Assembly: GCA_029706075.1 (NCBI GenBank)
Contig: JAINUG010000523.1
Span: forward strand, 124,001-188,000
Reading direction: 5' to 3'
Length of the DNA: 64,000 bases
From: Aldrovandia affinis
Taxonomy: Eukaryota; Chordata; Actinopteri; Notacanthiformes; Halosauridae
The number at the start of each line of letters is the position of its first letter. Position 1 is the first letter of the stretch. A program made the translations under genes and the position numbers. The notes under the pieces are model-generated. The model made no database searches and had not been told where the DNA came from. It saw only the letters and a program-made list of their open reading frames with translations. Shown here piece after piece: positions 11,901 through 23,900 of this stretch.

Positions 11901-14900
11901 ATGCACAAAGAACATACAAATAACACACACACACACCTCGCACAGGAGAAGCAGGCCTGTGTTTTTCTTCTGGTTGGTGAAGCAATAGTTGCCACTTTTC
12001 GATGACATGTCTGCAAAGTAGATTCCCTTTCCAAACTGCAGGGGGAGAGGATACAGAGTGAGAACTGATGATGTTAATGAAAGTCTGTGTGATGTCTGTG
12101 CGAATGAGAATGAGGGTGAGAATGAGTCTGTGTGAGAATGAGTCTGTGCTGGGGCAGAGAAAGAGTCTGTGCTGGGGCAGAGAAAGAGTCTGTGCTGGGG
12201 CAGAAAAAGAGAAAGAAAGAGTCTGTGCTGGGGCTGAGAAAGAGTCTGTGCTGGGGCTGAAAAAGAGTCTGTGCTGGGGCTGAGAAAGAGTCTGTGCTGG
12301 GGCTGAGAAAGAGTCTGTGCTGGGGCAGAGAAAGAGTCTGTGCTGGGGCAGAGAAAGAGTCTGTGCTGGGGCAGAGAAAGAGTCTGTGCTGGGGCAGAAA
12401 AAGAGTCTGTGCTGGAGCTGAGAAAGAGTCTGTGCTGGGGCTGAGAAAGAGTGTTCTGAGGGTGAGAATGAGAGACTCACCATGTATCCAGTGACGGGGG
12501 CCTCGGGGGGGGCCACTCGCAGACCCTGGCTCAGGATCCCAACCCAGTTCGAGAGACGGGAACCGTGCCACAGCAGTGTCCTGCAGGAACACACAAAAAC
12601 ACACACACACACACACACACATCTGAACACTGGTGGTGTGCTTACCCGAATCTGTGTTAAGAGTGCTGTGGTGGTGGTATAGGAAGGTTCGTTGGTTGGT
12701 GTGATTGCCCCGTTGCTCTGTTCATTGCTCCCTTTTGTGTAAATTCTGTTTGTGTAACATGTTTCTAGTTACAGAAGGCAGTGGTTTCCTTTTGTCTGGT
12801 GTTGCTTGAATAGGTGGCTTCTCTTTATACATCTCAATGCTGGAATACGTACCTCCTCTTTGAGAAGAGACTGCTGAACATCTACGCCTTAGAATACGCA
12901 AATGGTGATTATTTTGAAATAGGCTTGAAAAATGTCTTGAAACCGCATGTGGTTTCCAAAAGTGTGCTCAGGCCATGACATTAAACACACATACAAACCA
13001 GCCCACAACAGAAACAGGCGCCCACAAACGTACACACATGCTTGCACACAGTACCTGTTCTGCAGGTGTGAGTGGAAGCTGTCCCTCTCTCCCTCTCGAT
13101 CCACTGTGAATATGTCCAGGATGCTCATGGTGTAGTCACTGTGAGTAGGAGCATGAGTGGACTGCAAGTACTGCTCTATCACCTGGAGAGGGCGGGGGGG
13201 AGAGAGGGAGGGAGGAAGAGTGATAGAGGAAAGAGAGATGGTGCCGTCTGTAGCCCCGAGCCAAGTTCCTACTCTATGCAGATGGTCTGGTCCTGCTATC
13301 CCCTATAAGGCTGATGCTGGTGCAGAACCTGAATCCCAATCAGAATAAAACTATGGTGTCCCAGGCAAAATCCTGACCCAAGAAAAACAGGTACCACTTT
13401 ATTATAGCCAACACAGCACAGAAAAAAGTTCACTCACACACATACACATACATGGACACACACGTTCATGCACGCACAAACACACACACACACACATACC
13501 TTGTACTCATGGCAGTCAGGGGCAAGGAGCTGCATCTGGCAGTGTAAGGAGTGATACTGTCGGTCCAGGGGATGTTCCAAACTGTCTGCACCCGTCTGAG
13601 CCATTTTCACCGCTATTTGTATATCACTGAGGGCCTGAGACACAAAGAGACCGTCACTGAGGACCTGAGACACAGAGACACTGTCACTGAGGACCTGAGA
13701 CACAGAGAGACCGTCACTGAGGACCTGAGACACAGAGAGACCGTCACTGAGGACCTGAGACACAGAGACACCGTCACTGAGGACCTGAGACACAGAGAGA
13801 CCGTCACTGAGGACCTGAAGGGCTCATGAAAATGTTACACGCAGTAGCGGATGCCACCACCAAAGAAGAGAACATTGGGCAGTTTGCTTGGAAAAGGGAG
13901 AAATACAGTTCCCCTTAGCAGTGAGGAGTGAACTGTGGCCAGATTTTGGTCCCTGTGGTCCCTTTTGAAATGCGAGTGGGCACACTTGTCTTTCTCGCCC
14001 AAAACACTTCAATAACTTAACAATTGGCTATTTATTTCTAGGCATGTAAAAATTCCTTTCTGGAATTCCTGTGAGAAAATATGAGTCAACAAAAGCTGCC
14101 TTAATTCAGACAAAGCACCTTACATTTACACTCATACGATGTCGTTTGATCTTTTTAGAGAATGGAGACAGGAGAAATGTACATGAAGATAAGAAGCATC
14201 TGGAGCATTTTAATTCTAAAATTATTCATGAGCCTATTTAATTACAATTATCAAAAAATATACAGTATGTCTATATTATAATTTTTTCCCCCAACATCAA
14301 TTATGTGAATGTCACACTCACACTGGGTTACAGAGGGAATCGCACCCAAGAGAGACCATCACTCACAGGATCACTTCTGATTCTCTGTAAATCACTTGGA
14401 GGAGACCAGACTAAACTCCTCAAAGTCCTGCCCTTTCATCTCATTCCTCCCTCACCTCCATCAACGCTATCTTCTCCTTCAGATCCTCTTCTGTGCGAAT
14501 GAGTGGAGGGGTACGCAAACTGAAAGAGAGAGAGAGAGAGAGATGTGCGGGATGCAGGTGTATTTACCCAAAGTCTTTGGGTTGTGGTGTATTTACCAAT
14601 AGTTGTGCGGAATGTGGGTGCATTTACCGAAAGTCATGCGGGATGCAGGTGTATTTACCCAAGGTTGTGTGGGAATGCGGGTGTATTTACCCAAAGTCGT
14701 GCGGAATGCGGGTGTATTTACCGAAAGTCGTGCAGGATGCAGGTGTATTTACCCAAGGTTGTGTGGGAATGCAGGATGCAAAGTGTGCGGAATATTTACC
14801 GAAAGTCATGCAGGAAGGGTTGTGTGGGAATGCAGGTGTATTTACCCAAAGTCGTGTGGAATGTGGGTGTATTTACCTAAATTCGTGCAGGATGCAGGTG

Positions 14901-17900
14901 TATTTACCCAAGGTTGTGTGGGAATGTGGGTGTATTTACCTACATTTGTGCAGGATGCAGGTGTATTTACCCAAAGTCGTGCGGAATGCGGGTGTATTTA
15001 CCGAAAGTCGTGCAGGATGTAGGTGTATTTACCCAAGGTTGTGTGGGAATGCGGGTGTATTTACCCAAAGTCGTGTGGAATGTGGGTGTATTTACCTAAA
15101 TTCGTGCAGGATGCAGGTGTATTTACCCAAGGTTGTGTGGGAATGTGGGTGTATTTACCTACATTTGTGCAGGATGCAGGTGTATTTACCCAAAGTCGTG
15201 CGGAATGCGGGTGTATTTACTGAAAGTCGTGCAGGATGTAGGTGTATTTACCCAAGGTTGTGTGGGAATGTGGGTGTATTTACCCAAAGCCGTGAGGGAT
15301 GTGGGTGTATTTACCCAAAGCCGTGAGGGATGTGGGTGTATTTACCCAAAGCCGTGAGGGATGCGGGTGTATTTACCCAAAGTCGTGCGGGATGCGGGTG
15401 TAGAACTGGTTGCAGGCCTCCAGCAGCTCCTTGCCATTGCCCTTCCTCTTCACGCACTCTTCAATCTTCTTCAAAGACGCATACCCCGCCTTGATCTGCT
15501 CAACTGTCAGCTTCCCTGCAGGGACAGCACACACCTTACGACACACACATACACGCCTTACCCCACACACACACCATATACACATCCTACCTCACCCATA
15601 CATACACTCACACACTCTCCCTCTCATTCTCATATTGCCATATTATTCTCATTTGCCAGGCATTCATGTTACCACACACACCCAGGGGAGCTTTCTTGAT
15701 GTCGAACTTCATCTCCAGCACACACTCCTCCATGGCTTTGATGTCACAGATGAGCTCCAGGAGGGACTGCACCTTGATGTCCAGCTGGGAGGCCTTTTTC
15801 TCAGGCAGGGCAGCAACTTCAGACCCAGGCTTTGTGTGGGCCTCCTGGGGGAGAGGAGGCAGCACCACTATTAGTGATAACTCTGCAGTATCGGGGGGGT
15901 GACGGACGGACATATTTCTCAGGAGGAGATGGGATGGAGGGATATATTACTGGATGGGGAAGCTAAAATGAGGGATTATAAATGGATGTGTGAATGTTTT
16001 CTGTGCCTGATCATTGGTGCCATAGTCCATGAACACCATGTCGTATTTTCCCGCCTCTTTTTCAAAGGCAGCTCGGCCTTCCCACTCGTTTTTGGTCTTG
16101 TCAAAGAACCTGAGGAGGAAAAGCATGGAAACATATAACACACACCCACACACACACACACACACACACACTTAAAAGGCAAGCATGCACACACACACAC
16201 ACGCACACACGCACGCACACACGCACGCACGCACACACGCACACACACGCACCCAATAGAGATTTGCAGCTGCAAACAAACACACATATACACTGATGCA
16301 CAGAACTACTCACTTTTTTTTGAAGACATCTTTAGCCTGACAGAGGTCTGAACCACAGGACACTAGACTGTGCTGGCCAACCTTTCCCACTGATGGACGG
16401 ACGGACAGTAACAGAAAAATAGATTATATTGCGCGCGCACACACACACACACACACACACATACACATGTTCACTTAAGCTCCCATATCACGCACATGCA
16501 CTCTTTGTTTTGTTTCTCAAATTCATACTTGATTAATTTGCATGACAAGAAAACTTGTGTTGATAAACAAAATTAACAGGTCTCACATCGTTCCCTCCTT
16601 ACGTTTGAGCCTATATGATGCAAATACTACAGCTTGGTCCCACAAACACCCTCTCTCAAACTATGGCAGTCTGGGATGCATTGAGCCGCCACCTCTACAC
16701 CTACAAGTGTTTTAACTTTTCCTGAATCTGGTAGAAGTGGAAACGGATCTCTCCCTCTCTCTCTTCACCCACACCTGCGAGCACACACACACACAAGTAC
16801 ACGCACGCACGCACCCACACACACTGACCTCTCCCCCATCTCGTCCATACACTGTAGCTCTTGGCATTGTCATCTTGCAGCAGCTGGATCAGGTAGTATT
16901 TGTTGTTATTATACTGAAGGTTTGTCTGTGACGGACGACACAAACGCAACGTGTAGCACACCACACAAACAAACGACACAAACACACAGAGAAGCAACAT
17001 TGTACCTCAGCAAAATAAGAACTGACTCACAACAGTAACAATCATACCAGCATCCTTCTACTTACCTGATTTAACATTACATCATAGATGTCCTCTCCTT
17101 CACTGTAAACATGGGCCTGAGAGAAAAAAGGATAATAACAATAATTGCTGTTATTATTATTATGGTTAATAATACTCAGGGGACCAAACAAACTGGGTGA
17201 GATGACCAAAGAAGCACAACAGCATGGGGACAGCAAATCTCCAGCCTCTAAGCTCTGCCACAAAACACAAACACACAAATCAGGAGCACGTCCAATCAGG
17301 AGCCAAAACCCTCTGCGTGATGGGTCTTCTGCTCACTGCAGCCGTGAGATGCTACACTTAGTAAAAGCCCTAGTCAGACATCGCAAGCTGGGCCTTACAT
17401 GCCTTTATATTCCTGCCAGAAGCTGCGCAAAGATATGTGACATTTGCACAAGAGGCCATAGTTGCGCACATATTATTTTGTTTGCAAAAACTGATTTTAC
17501 GTGCATGTACATAGCTTACATGCTCAAAGATAGATTTACAAGTGCTCAAATTGTTTATTTCCTGGTGCAAGGACAGGGAAATAACGCATGCCCCCCCCTC
17601 AACAGGTGCCTACAGGTCTGGTTACCAGTTGTCAACAGTGAGAAATGCAGTACTGTGTGTGGCCTGTAGGGTGTAAAATAGTCTCTGGCTCTCCTGCAGT
17701 ACTGCTTCAGGTGTAAAATAGCCAGTGGGTAATTTACGTGTTTGGGGTTGGCATTGAAACAGGAAAAGACATACGTGAGACACAGGGGAGACGCAAAGCA
17801 AAAAAGGAAAACAGGAGGTACCTTCCCCATCTTGGCTGTGCACTCAGAGTCCACAGGAGCCTTCCCCTTCATCACCACCGTCTTCACCACCTCTATACAC

Positions 17901-20900
17901 ATACACACACACACACACACACAAAAAGAGCACAGTAAACACACCTTCTGCACAGCAGATACAGAACACTACCAATACTATACAATGAATACACTCAGCA
18001 CAGAAAAAAAGCACAGTCAACACTGTGGCTCTGCAGGGTTTACCTTTGCTATCTGTGTCATCAGTGCTTGCCTTCTGACTCCTCCCCTCGCCCCGCCTCT
18101 TCTTGGCAACTGGCTGCCCCTCCTCTTCCTCCTCTTTAATGTGGGCTGAGCAAACGATCTGATTGGTTGAGCTCACAGAATCACTTCCGCCCTCTGTCAG
18201 AGGAATCAAGTTTTGGCTAGTCAGGATAAGGGAGTGGCTGCAGTGTTTCGGAACGTTGTGAGGGATTTGCTCTTAAATTGCTCATAAGTCTTTGCAACTA
18301 GAATGAATTGGCAGCGCTTTACAAATGTCCCAACTGTGCTACAACATTGAGCAGCAATAGAGCCCATTCCATAGAGCTGCCGCAAGTCTGGTGTTCAACC
18401 AGCCAAAGTTCACCCACGTCACCCCTCTACTCTCCTCTCTGCACTGGCTCCCCATCGCAGCACGCATCAGATTCAAATCACTGGTGCTTGCTTTTCAAGC
18501 GGCTAGAGGTACTGCACCCCCATACCTCCAGTCACTCATCACTGCCTACACCTCAGCCAGACCCCTCCGCTCCGCCTCCTCTGGTAAACTAACTGTCCCA
18601 TCCCTCCGGGCACCTGGCAGCTGCTCCTCGCGGTCTTGTCTCTTCTCTGTCCTGACACCTCGGTGGTGGAATGACCTTCCGCAATCGGTCAGGACCGCAG
18701 AATCACTTGCGATCTTCCGCAAGAGACTCAAAACCCACCTTTTTAGACTCCACTACCACTGAATTCTGTACATCTAGCTAATTGTCATCACCACTGCCGA
18801 CTTGCTCAACACTATGTATCCCTGCTTACTCAATTTAATAAAAAAAAAAAATTTTTTAAATTGTTTTTTAAAAATTACTAACCTTTTCCTTCCCAGTGTT
18901 ACAGGTATGGTACGCAGTTGTCTGCAGTGATGTCTATTGCTGTATTACGCAGTATTTAAATAAATAGAGGGGATAATTGGCAACCAAATTGGTTTGAAAT
19001 ATGGGCAGCTTTTCCATGGGCTGCTAACATCTAATATTTACATTTTGAGAATGACTCCAACCATGCGATAACTGTGGAGTTATTGGTGTCCTGGTCTAAT
19101 TCCTAAAAACTAATCAGTAGGGTAAGTTTCCACAGGCACGAGTATTCCATCTGAACTTTTAGATTTGAATTTTACATTTAAGTGTTCTGTGTTGTTAGAC
19201 TCAACCGTTAGATCATTAAGAATAAAAAGTAAAGAATTATTCAATTTTCTGTTTTCATATTATAATAAGACCATTTGACTATATGCCCAGCAAACAAACA
19301 TGATTTAATTATGAAATACGCAACTGTTATTATAATAATATAAACTGAACCTAACCCTAACTGATAAAATTGAAGAAGAGAAAAAAAAAAAAAACAACAA
19401 TCCTGAGTAGAGCTGCAAAGAGGTTGACAGTTTCTGGTAATTTTCAGATAACATTACAAATGAGCTTTGGCCTGGGAATTTCACACATTTTCAAGAAAAC
19501 CCTGAATAAACAACTTATGGCCTGCTATACACCTTTTTTTTTTTACCACAGGGAGGCAGCATGTCACTTTTAATGACTTGACCTATACCTGATGACTTCT
19601 CTGCAATGATGCCCACTATTTGTTGCCCAATTACTTTCATTAATCCAAAATAATAGCTACCAACTTAATTTGCAAAGCATCAGTGCAATTTTGTAAGTAA
19701 AACTTTTCTAAAGAGATTTAGAATACCATGAATGTGTCTAACGTTATCTAGCTAGCACAATACCATCCTTATTATTATTAACTGACTAGCTCGTGATCTA
19801 GCTGCTAGCTAACTAATAAAATGACAGACTGTCAAACCAGTGGAGACTAGCTTATTAGCTAACGTTTTAGCTATCCAGTCCAATGCGCCAGTCCTAGCTG
19901 GCTAACACTCACAACAAATAAGCTAGCTAGCTAGCTAGCTTTAGCTGTCAATTCAGCTGACACTCACCTCACTCGCGCTGTTAGTCACAGGATGTTATAG
20001 TGTTTTTGGGCTTCGGCACATATATTTAGACAGTTGTGAATGTAGAGGAGGTCTGAAGGGTTTGAAAATGACACTGGCAGGGTGGCCACAAACCACAGTA
20101 TACGGTGTGACTGGACACCGGCCCAACCTGTTTTGTGTGTGTATGTGTGTGCGTTGGGAGCAGAACACTCCCACACACACTCGGACATTGATACCTGGTT
20201 TCAGTGTGTGAGAGCAGAACACACACAATCATACACACACACATACCTGGTTTCAGTGTGTGCATGCGGACCTTCCTCTGGTATTTGGTAACGTTGTTGG
20301 TCTGGATCATCTTCTTCAGGTTCACTCTGTAACTGGAACCGGTACCAAGAGACAGAGTCACAGAACCTAGACCGGACCGGACCGCACCATCCAGCTGGTT
20401 ACACACGGTGGGTGGGTACGGCTCCCACTGCCCCTCCTCAGCCTCCCACTGCCACACTGAGAGAGGGGCGGAGAGAGAGACATTAACACTGCACTGAGAC
20501 AGAGAGAGACAGAACCGAGAGAGTAACTGAGATTTAATTTAGAATGTAGTTTTAATTTTAGAATTGTTAATTATTCTGTCAGTTTTGGTTGTTTAGTTTA
20601 GTTTGTCACCTTTGCTTTGGCTTACACTGTGTAAACCCCGTTTTATTACCCATTATCAGGCCCGGGGAGCATTTGTCTAGACCAGGGGTCGGCAACCCGT
20701 AACACTCAAAGAGCCATTTGGACCCGGTTTCCACGGAAAAGAAAACACTGGGAGCCGCATTTTCTGTCGACGGGGGGGCTACGCGAAAAAAAAAGGTGCG
20801 ACCAGTTCATTTATTTCCGGACCCCTGCTACGCCAAAAAAAGTTTGCGCCCAATTTTGCGCCCGATTCAATTCGGAGTCGCAACATAAGGCTGAAAGAGC

Positions 20901-23900
20901 TATGCGGCTCCGGAGCCGCACTGATTGTCTAGACTCACGCTATATACGCACTGATTGACTGGACACTACAGTACTGTAACCAGTGTTGGGTTGTAACGGA
21001 ATACATGTAACGGCGTTACGTAATCAGAATACAAAAATCAAGTAACTGTATTCAGCTCGCGTTACATTTGAAAAACGAGTAATCTGAATACAGTTACTTT
21101 AATAAACCTGAAGTGAATACATTTTGGATTACTTATTGGAATTTTTGGTGGAAAGTTTTCCTTACAAACATTAATGAGCCAATATTCATTACTAAAGCTA
21201 CAGCATGAAATTATCACGCCTACATGATTATCATCACAGCTCACGAAAACTACCGCCGCTGCACAGAACCAAAAAACTGCGTTAAAAAAAAGCGCGCGCC
21301 CGCACTCAGACAAATATTGATAGCGGCAAGATGGAAGAAAAAGCAGCTTTTAGTTCGTGGCGTTATCGACACCATTTCCAGTTTAAATCAGAACATGGGA
21401 AAAATCTGTTGGTCCAGTGTACCTTGTGCCTTCCAGTTGTAAAGATACTGTCGGCATCAAAGGACTCGACGTCGAATCTCAAAAAGCACTTGGAGGTAAG
21501 TCAACGTTAGCTAACCTTCAGTTTACTGAACACAGTTCTGCAGTAATTTGCTGTTACCTAACCTTAGCCTACTGTGGGAATTTTTTTTGAGAAGTTTTGA
21601 GCCCCATGCTCTGTCCCTGTGTTTCTGGTGGGTCAGTTTGTGTGGCCAGCAGCAGCCCACGTTATACACGGCCTGGTCCACCCTGTCACTAGGATTTATG
21701 AGCCCAGTTCGAGCTCCGCAGCACGAGGGGTGAGAGGACGTGGGCTAACAATTAAGCAAGCGAATCCCACCATGCTTTAGACTTCTAACTTTGTATTAGA
21801 GATCCCGCAAGTTTACTGCCAGCATTCTTAGGCTGCGCGGCGAGCATACTATGTTTTCTTGTAGGTGATTTTGCATACAATAAAACCCGATTACATCTGA
21901 CATCTGAGAAATGTGTTAAATGTGGTTTCGGATCACTCAGTCTATCTGGCCCTGGCTGAGATCTGATTCTCCCACACTACGGTTTGAGGCATCGCAATAA
22001 CTGCTCTGCTAATTTTATACTGCTTTCTTTATTGTTGAAACGATAACATTTCAAAACGGGATAAAATCGAAGTTAATAGACTGCTGCTGAATGCATAATA
22101 TACTGGGGGCAAGTGACTGACAACAAGTGAGGCTGAGCTAATGGTAGCTGTACCGATGATAGCCTGTAGGGGGCTCCAATTAGCCACACTCTATGTATAG
22201 GATGTGACGTGCAATAAAGGGAAGTTATTGTTGAATGGAGAACTCGAGTCGGTGTGTAAATAAATACATGGTTGGTTTTAGCTCAAAAAAAAGGAGTAAG
22301 ATGAACAACATTCGACCACCAGACGAGTTAAAGTTAAGTGGAAATGTCCACGAGAACTGGAAAGCCTTTAAACAGAGTTTTGAACTTTATGTGTTGGCGA
22401 TAGGATTGGACGAGAGAGAGGAGCGCCGAAGGATAGCGTTACTCCTCACAGTGGCGGGCCGGGTTGCAGTGGACGTTTTCAACACGTTTGAGTTCCCGGA
22501 GGGCGACAGCGACAGGTATGCGAAAGTGATTGAAAAGTTTGAGGAATATTGCACGCCAAGAAAAAACGAGATTTTTGAACGGTACGTTTTTCGCAGCAGA
22601 GTACAAGCAGAGTCAGAATCCATTGAACAGTTTGTCACGGACTTGCGTTTGAAAAGCCAGTCGTGCAACTTCGGCACACTGTGTGACTCGTTGATAAGGG
22701 ACCAGATAGTCATTGGTGTTTTGGACAAGAAAGTGAGAATGCAACTGCTCAAAGAGCCGGACCTCAGTCTAGACAAAGCTATTCGGATTTGCCAGGCGTC
22801 AGAGAGCGCGAAGATGCAGCTTAAATCCTTTGACACTGACAGCGGGTCCGCAGCAGTGGATGCGGTGCAGAGGCGTGTGAAAGGAGCTAGCAGAATGAAT
22901 AGCAAAGGAAAGGCCCACACGCCCGACGAAAGTAACTGTGACAAATGCGGCGGCAAACATGCGCCGAGGAGCTGCCCAGCCTACGGTAGAGACTGTAACA
23001 AATGCGGGAGGAAAAATCACTACGCACGGTGTTGCTTCTCAAAGAAAACAGTGCAGGTGGTGCAAGGCGGCGACACCACCGACAGCGAGGACGGCGAAGC
23101 GTTCTTCGTGGGAGCTGTGGAAGACAGTGAGAGCTGACTTGGGAGTCAACGGAGCGACAATTCCCCTGAAATTAGACACGGGGGCACAGGTGAACATATT
23201 GACAATGAAAGACTACCATAGGTTGTACAAAAAGCCAAAGGTGCATGTGAAAAGAGTCAACCTGAGAACGTACAATGATGAACCAATTCCCACAAAAGGG
23301 GTATGTAGAGTCACACTGTCTAGAGAAGGATGTTCAGTTAATGCAATGTTTGTACTGGTTGAGGGTGACAGACAGTCAATACTAGGTCTGAAATCCTGTG
23401 AGAAACTGGGGCTTATCAAAAGGGTTCATGTAATAGACAGATCTGTGGTGACATCTAGAGATGCAGCTGATAATCAGCACGAGACAACAGTAGCTGACAG
23501 GGGGGAGATAGAAAAAGAATACAGGGACGTATTCGAAGGCATTGGTCGCCTACCAGGTCAGCACAAAATCCAGTTAAAAGACAATGCAGAGCCAGTCATC
23601 CACCCAGCTAGGAAGGTGCCGGTAGCCCTTAAAGCTAGGCTGAAATCAGAACTACAGTCCCTCATAGAGAAAGGCATAGTGAGGAAAGTAGAGGAGCCAA
23701 CAGAGTGGGTTAATTCTCTGGTGATAGTGGAGAAAAAAATGGAGATCTGAGGCTCTGTATAGACCCCAAAGACCTGAACAAGTGGATCAAAAGGGAACAC
23801 TACAAACTACCGACGAACTCTGACATCACTAATGCAGACCTGCCAACCTTGGGAATTTTTTTTGAGTACAACCAGCGGCGTAGGTTTCGTTTGAACATTG

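Noticed and set aside
11878-12630. 250-codon minus-strand frame with [17 protein letters not shown] repeats
   Set aside because: Joins PARP2 exon 14 with the intronic 23-bp minisatellite. The exon ends at a GTGAGT donor and the next exon is at 12035.
14493-15326. 277-codon plus-strand frame of [17 protein letters not shown] repeats
   Set aside because: Antisense reading of the exon 10 donor array of PARP2; a repeat artefact.
14543-15400. CRISPR-like array
   Set aside because: Direct repeats of about 31 bp are contiguous with no unique spacers, and the DNA is from a vertebrate nuclear genome.
22387-22956. 189-codon minus-strand frame
   Set aside because: Antisense shadow of the gypsy Gag frame.
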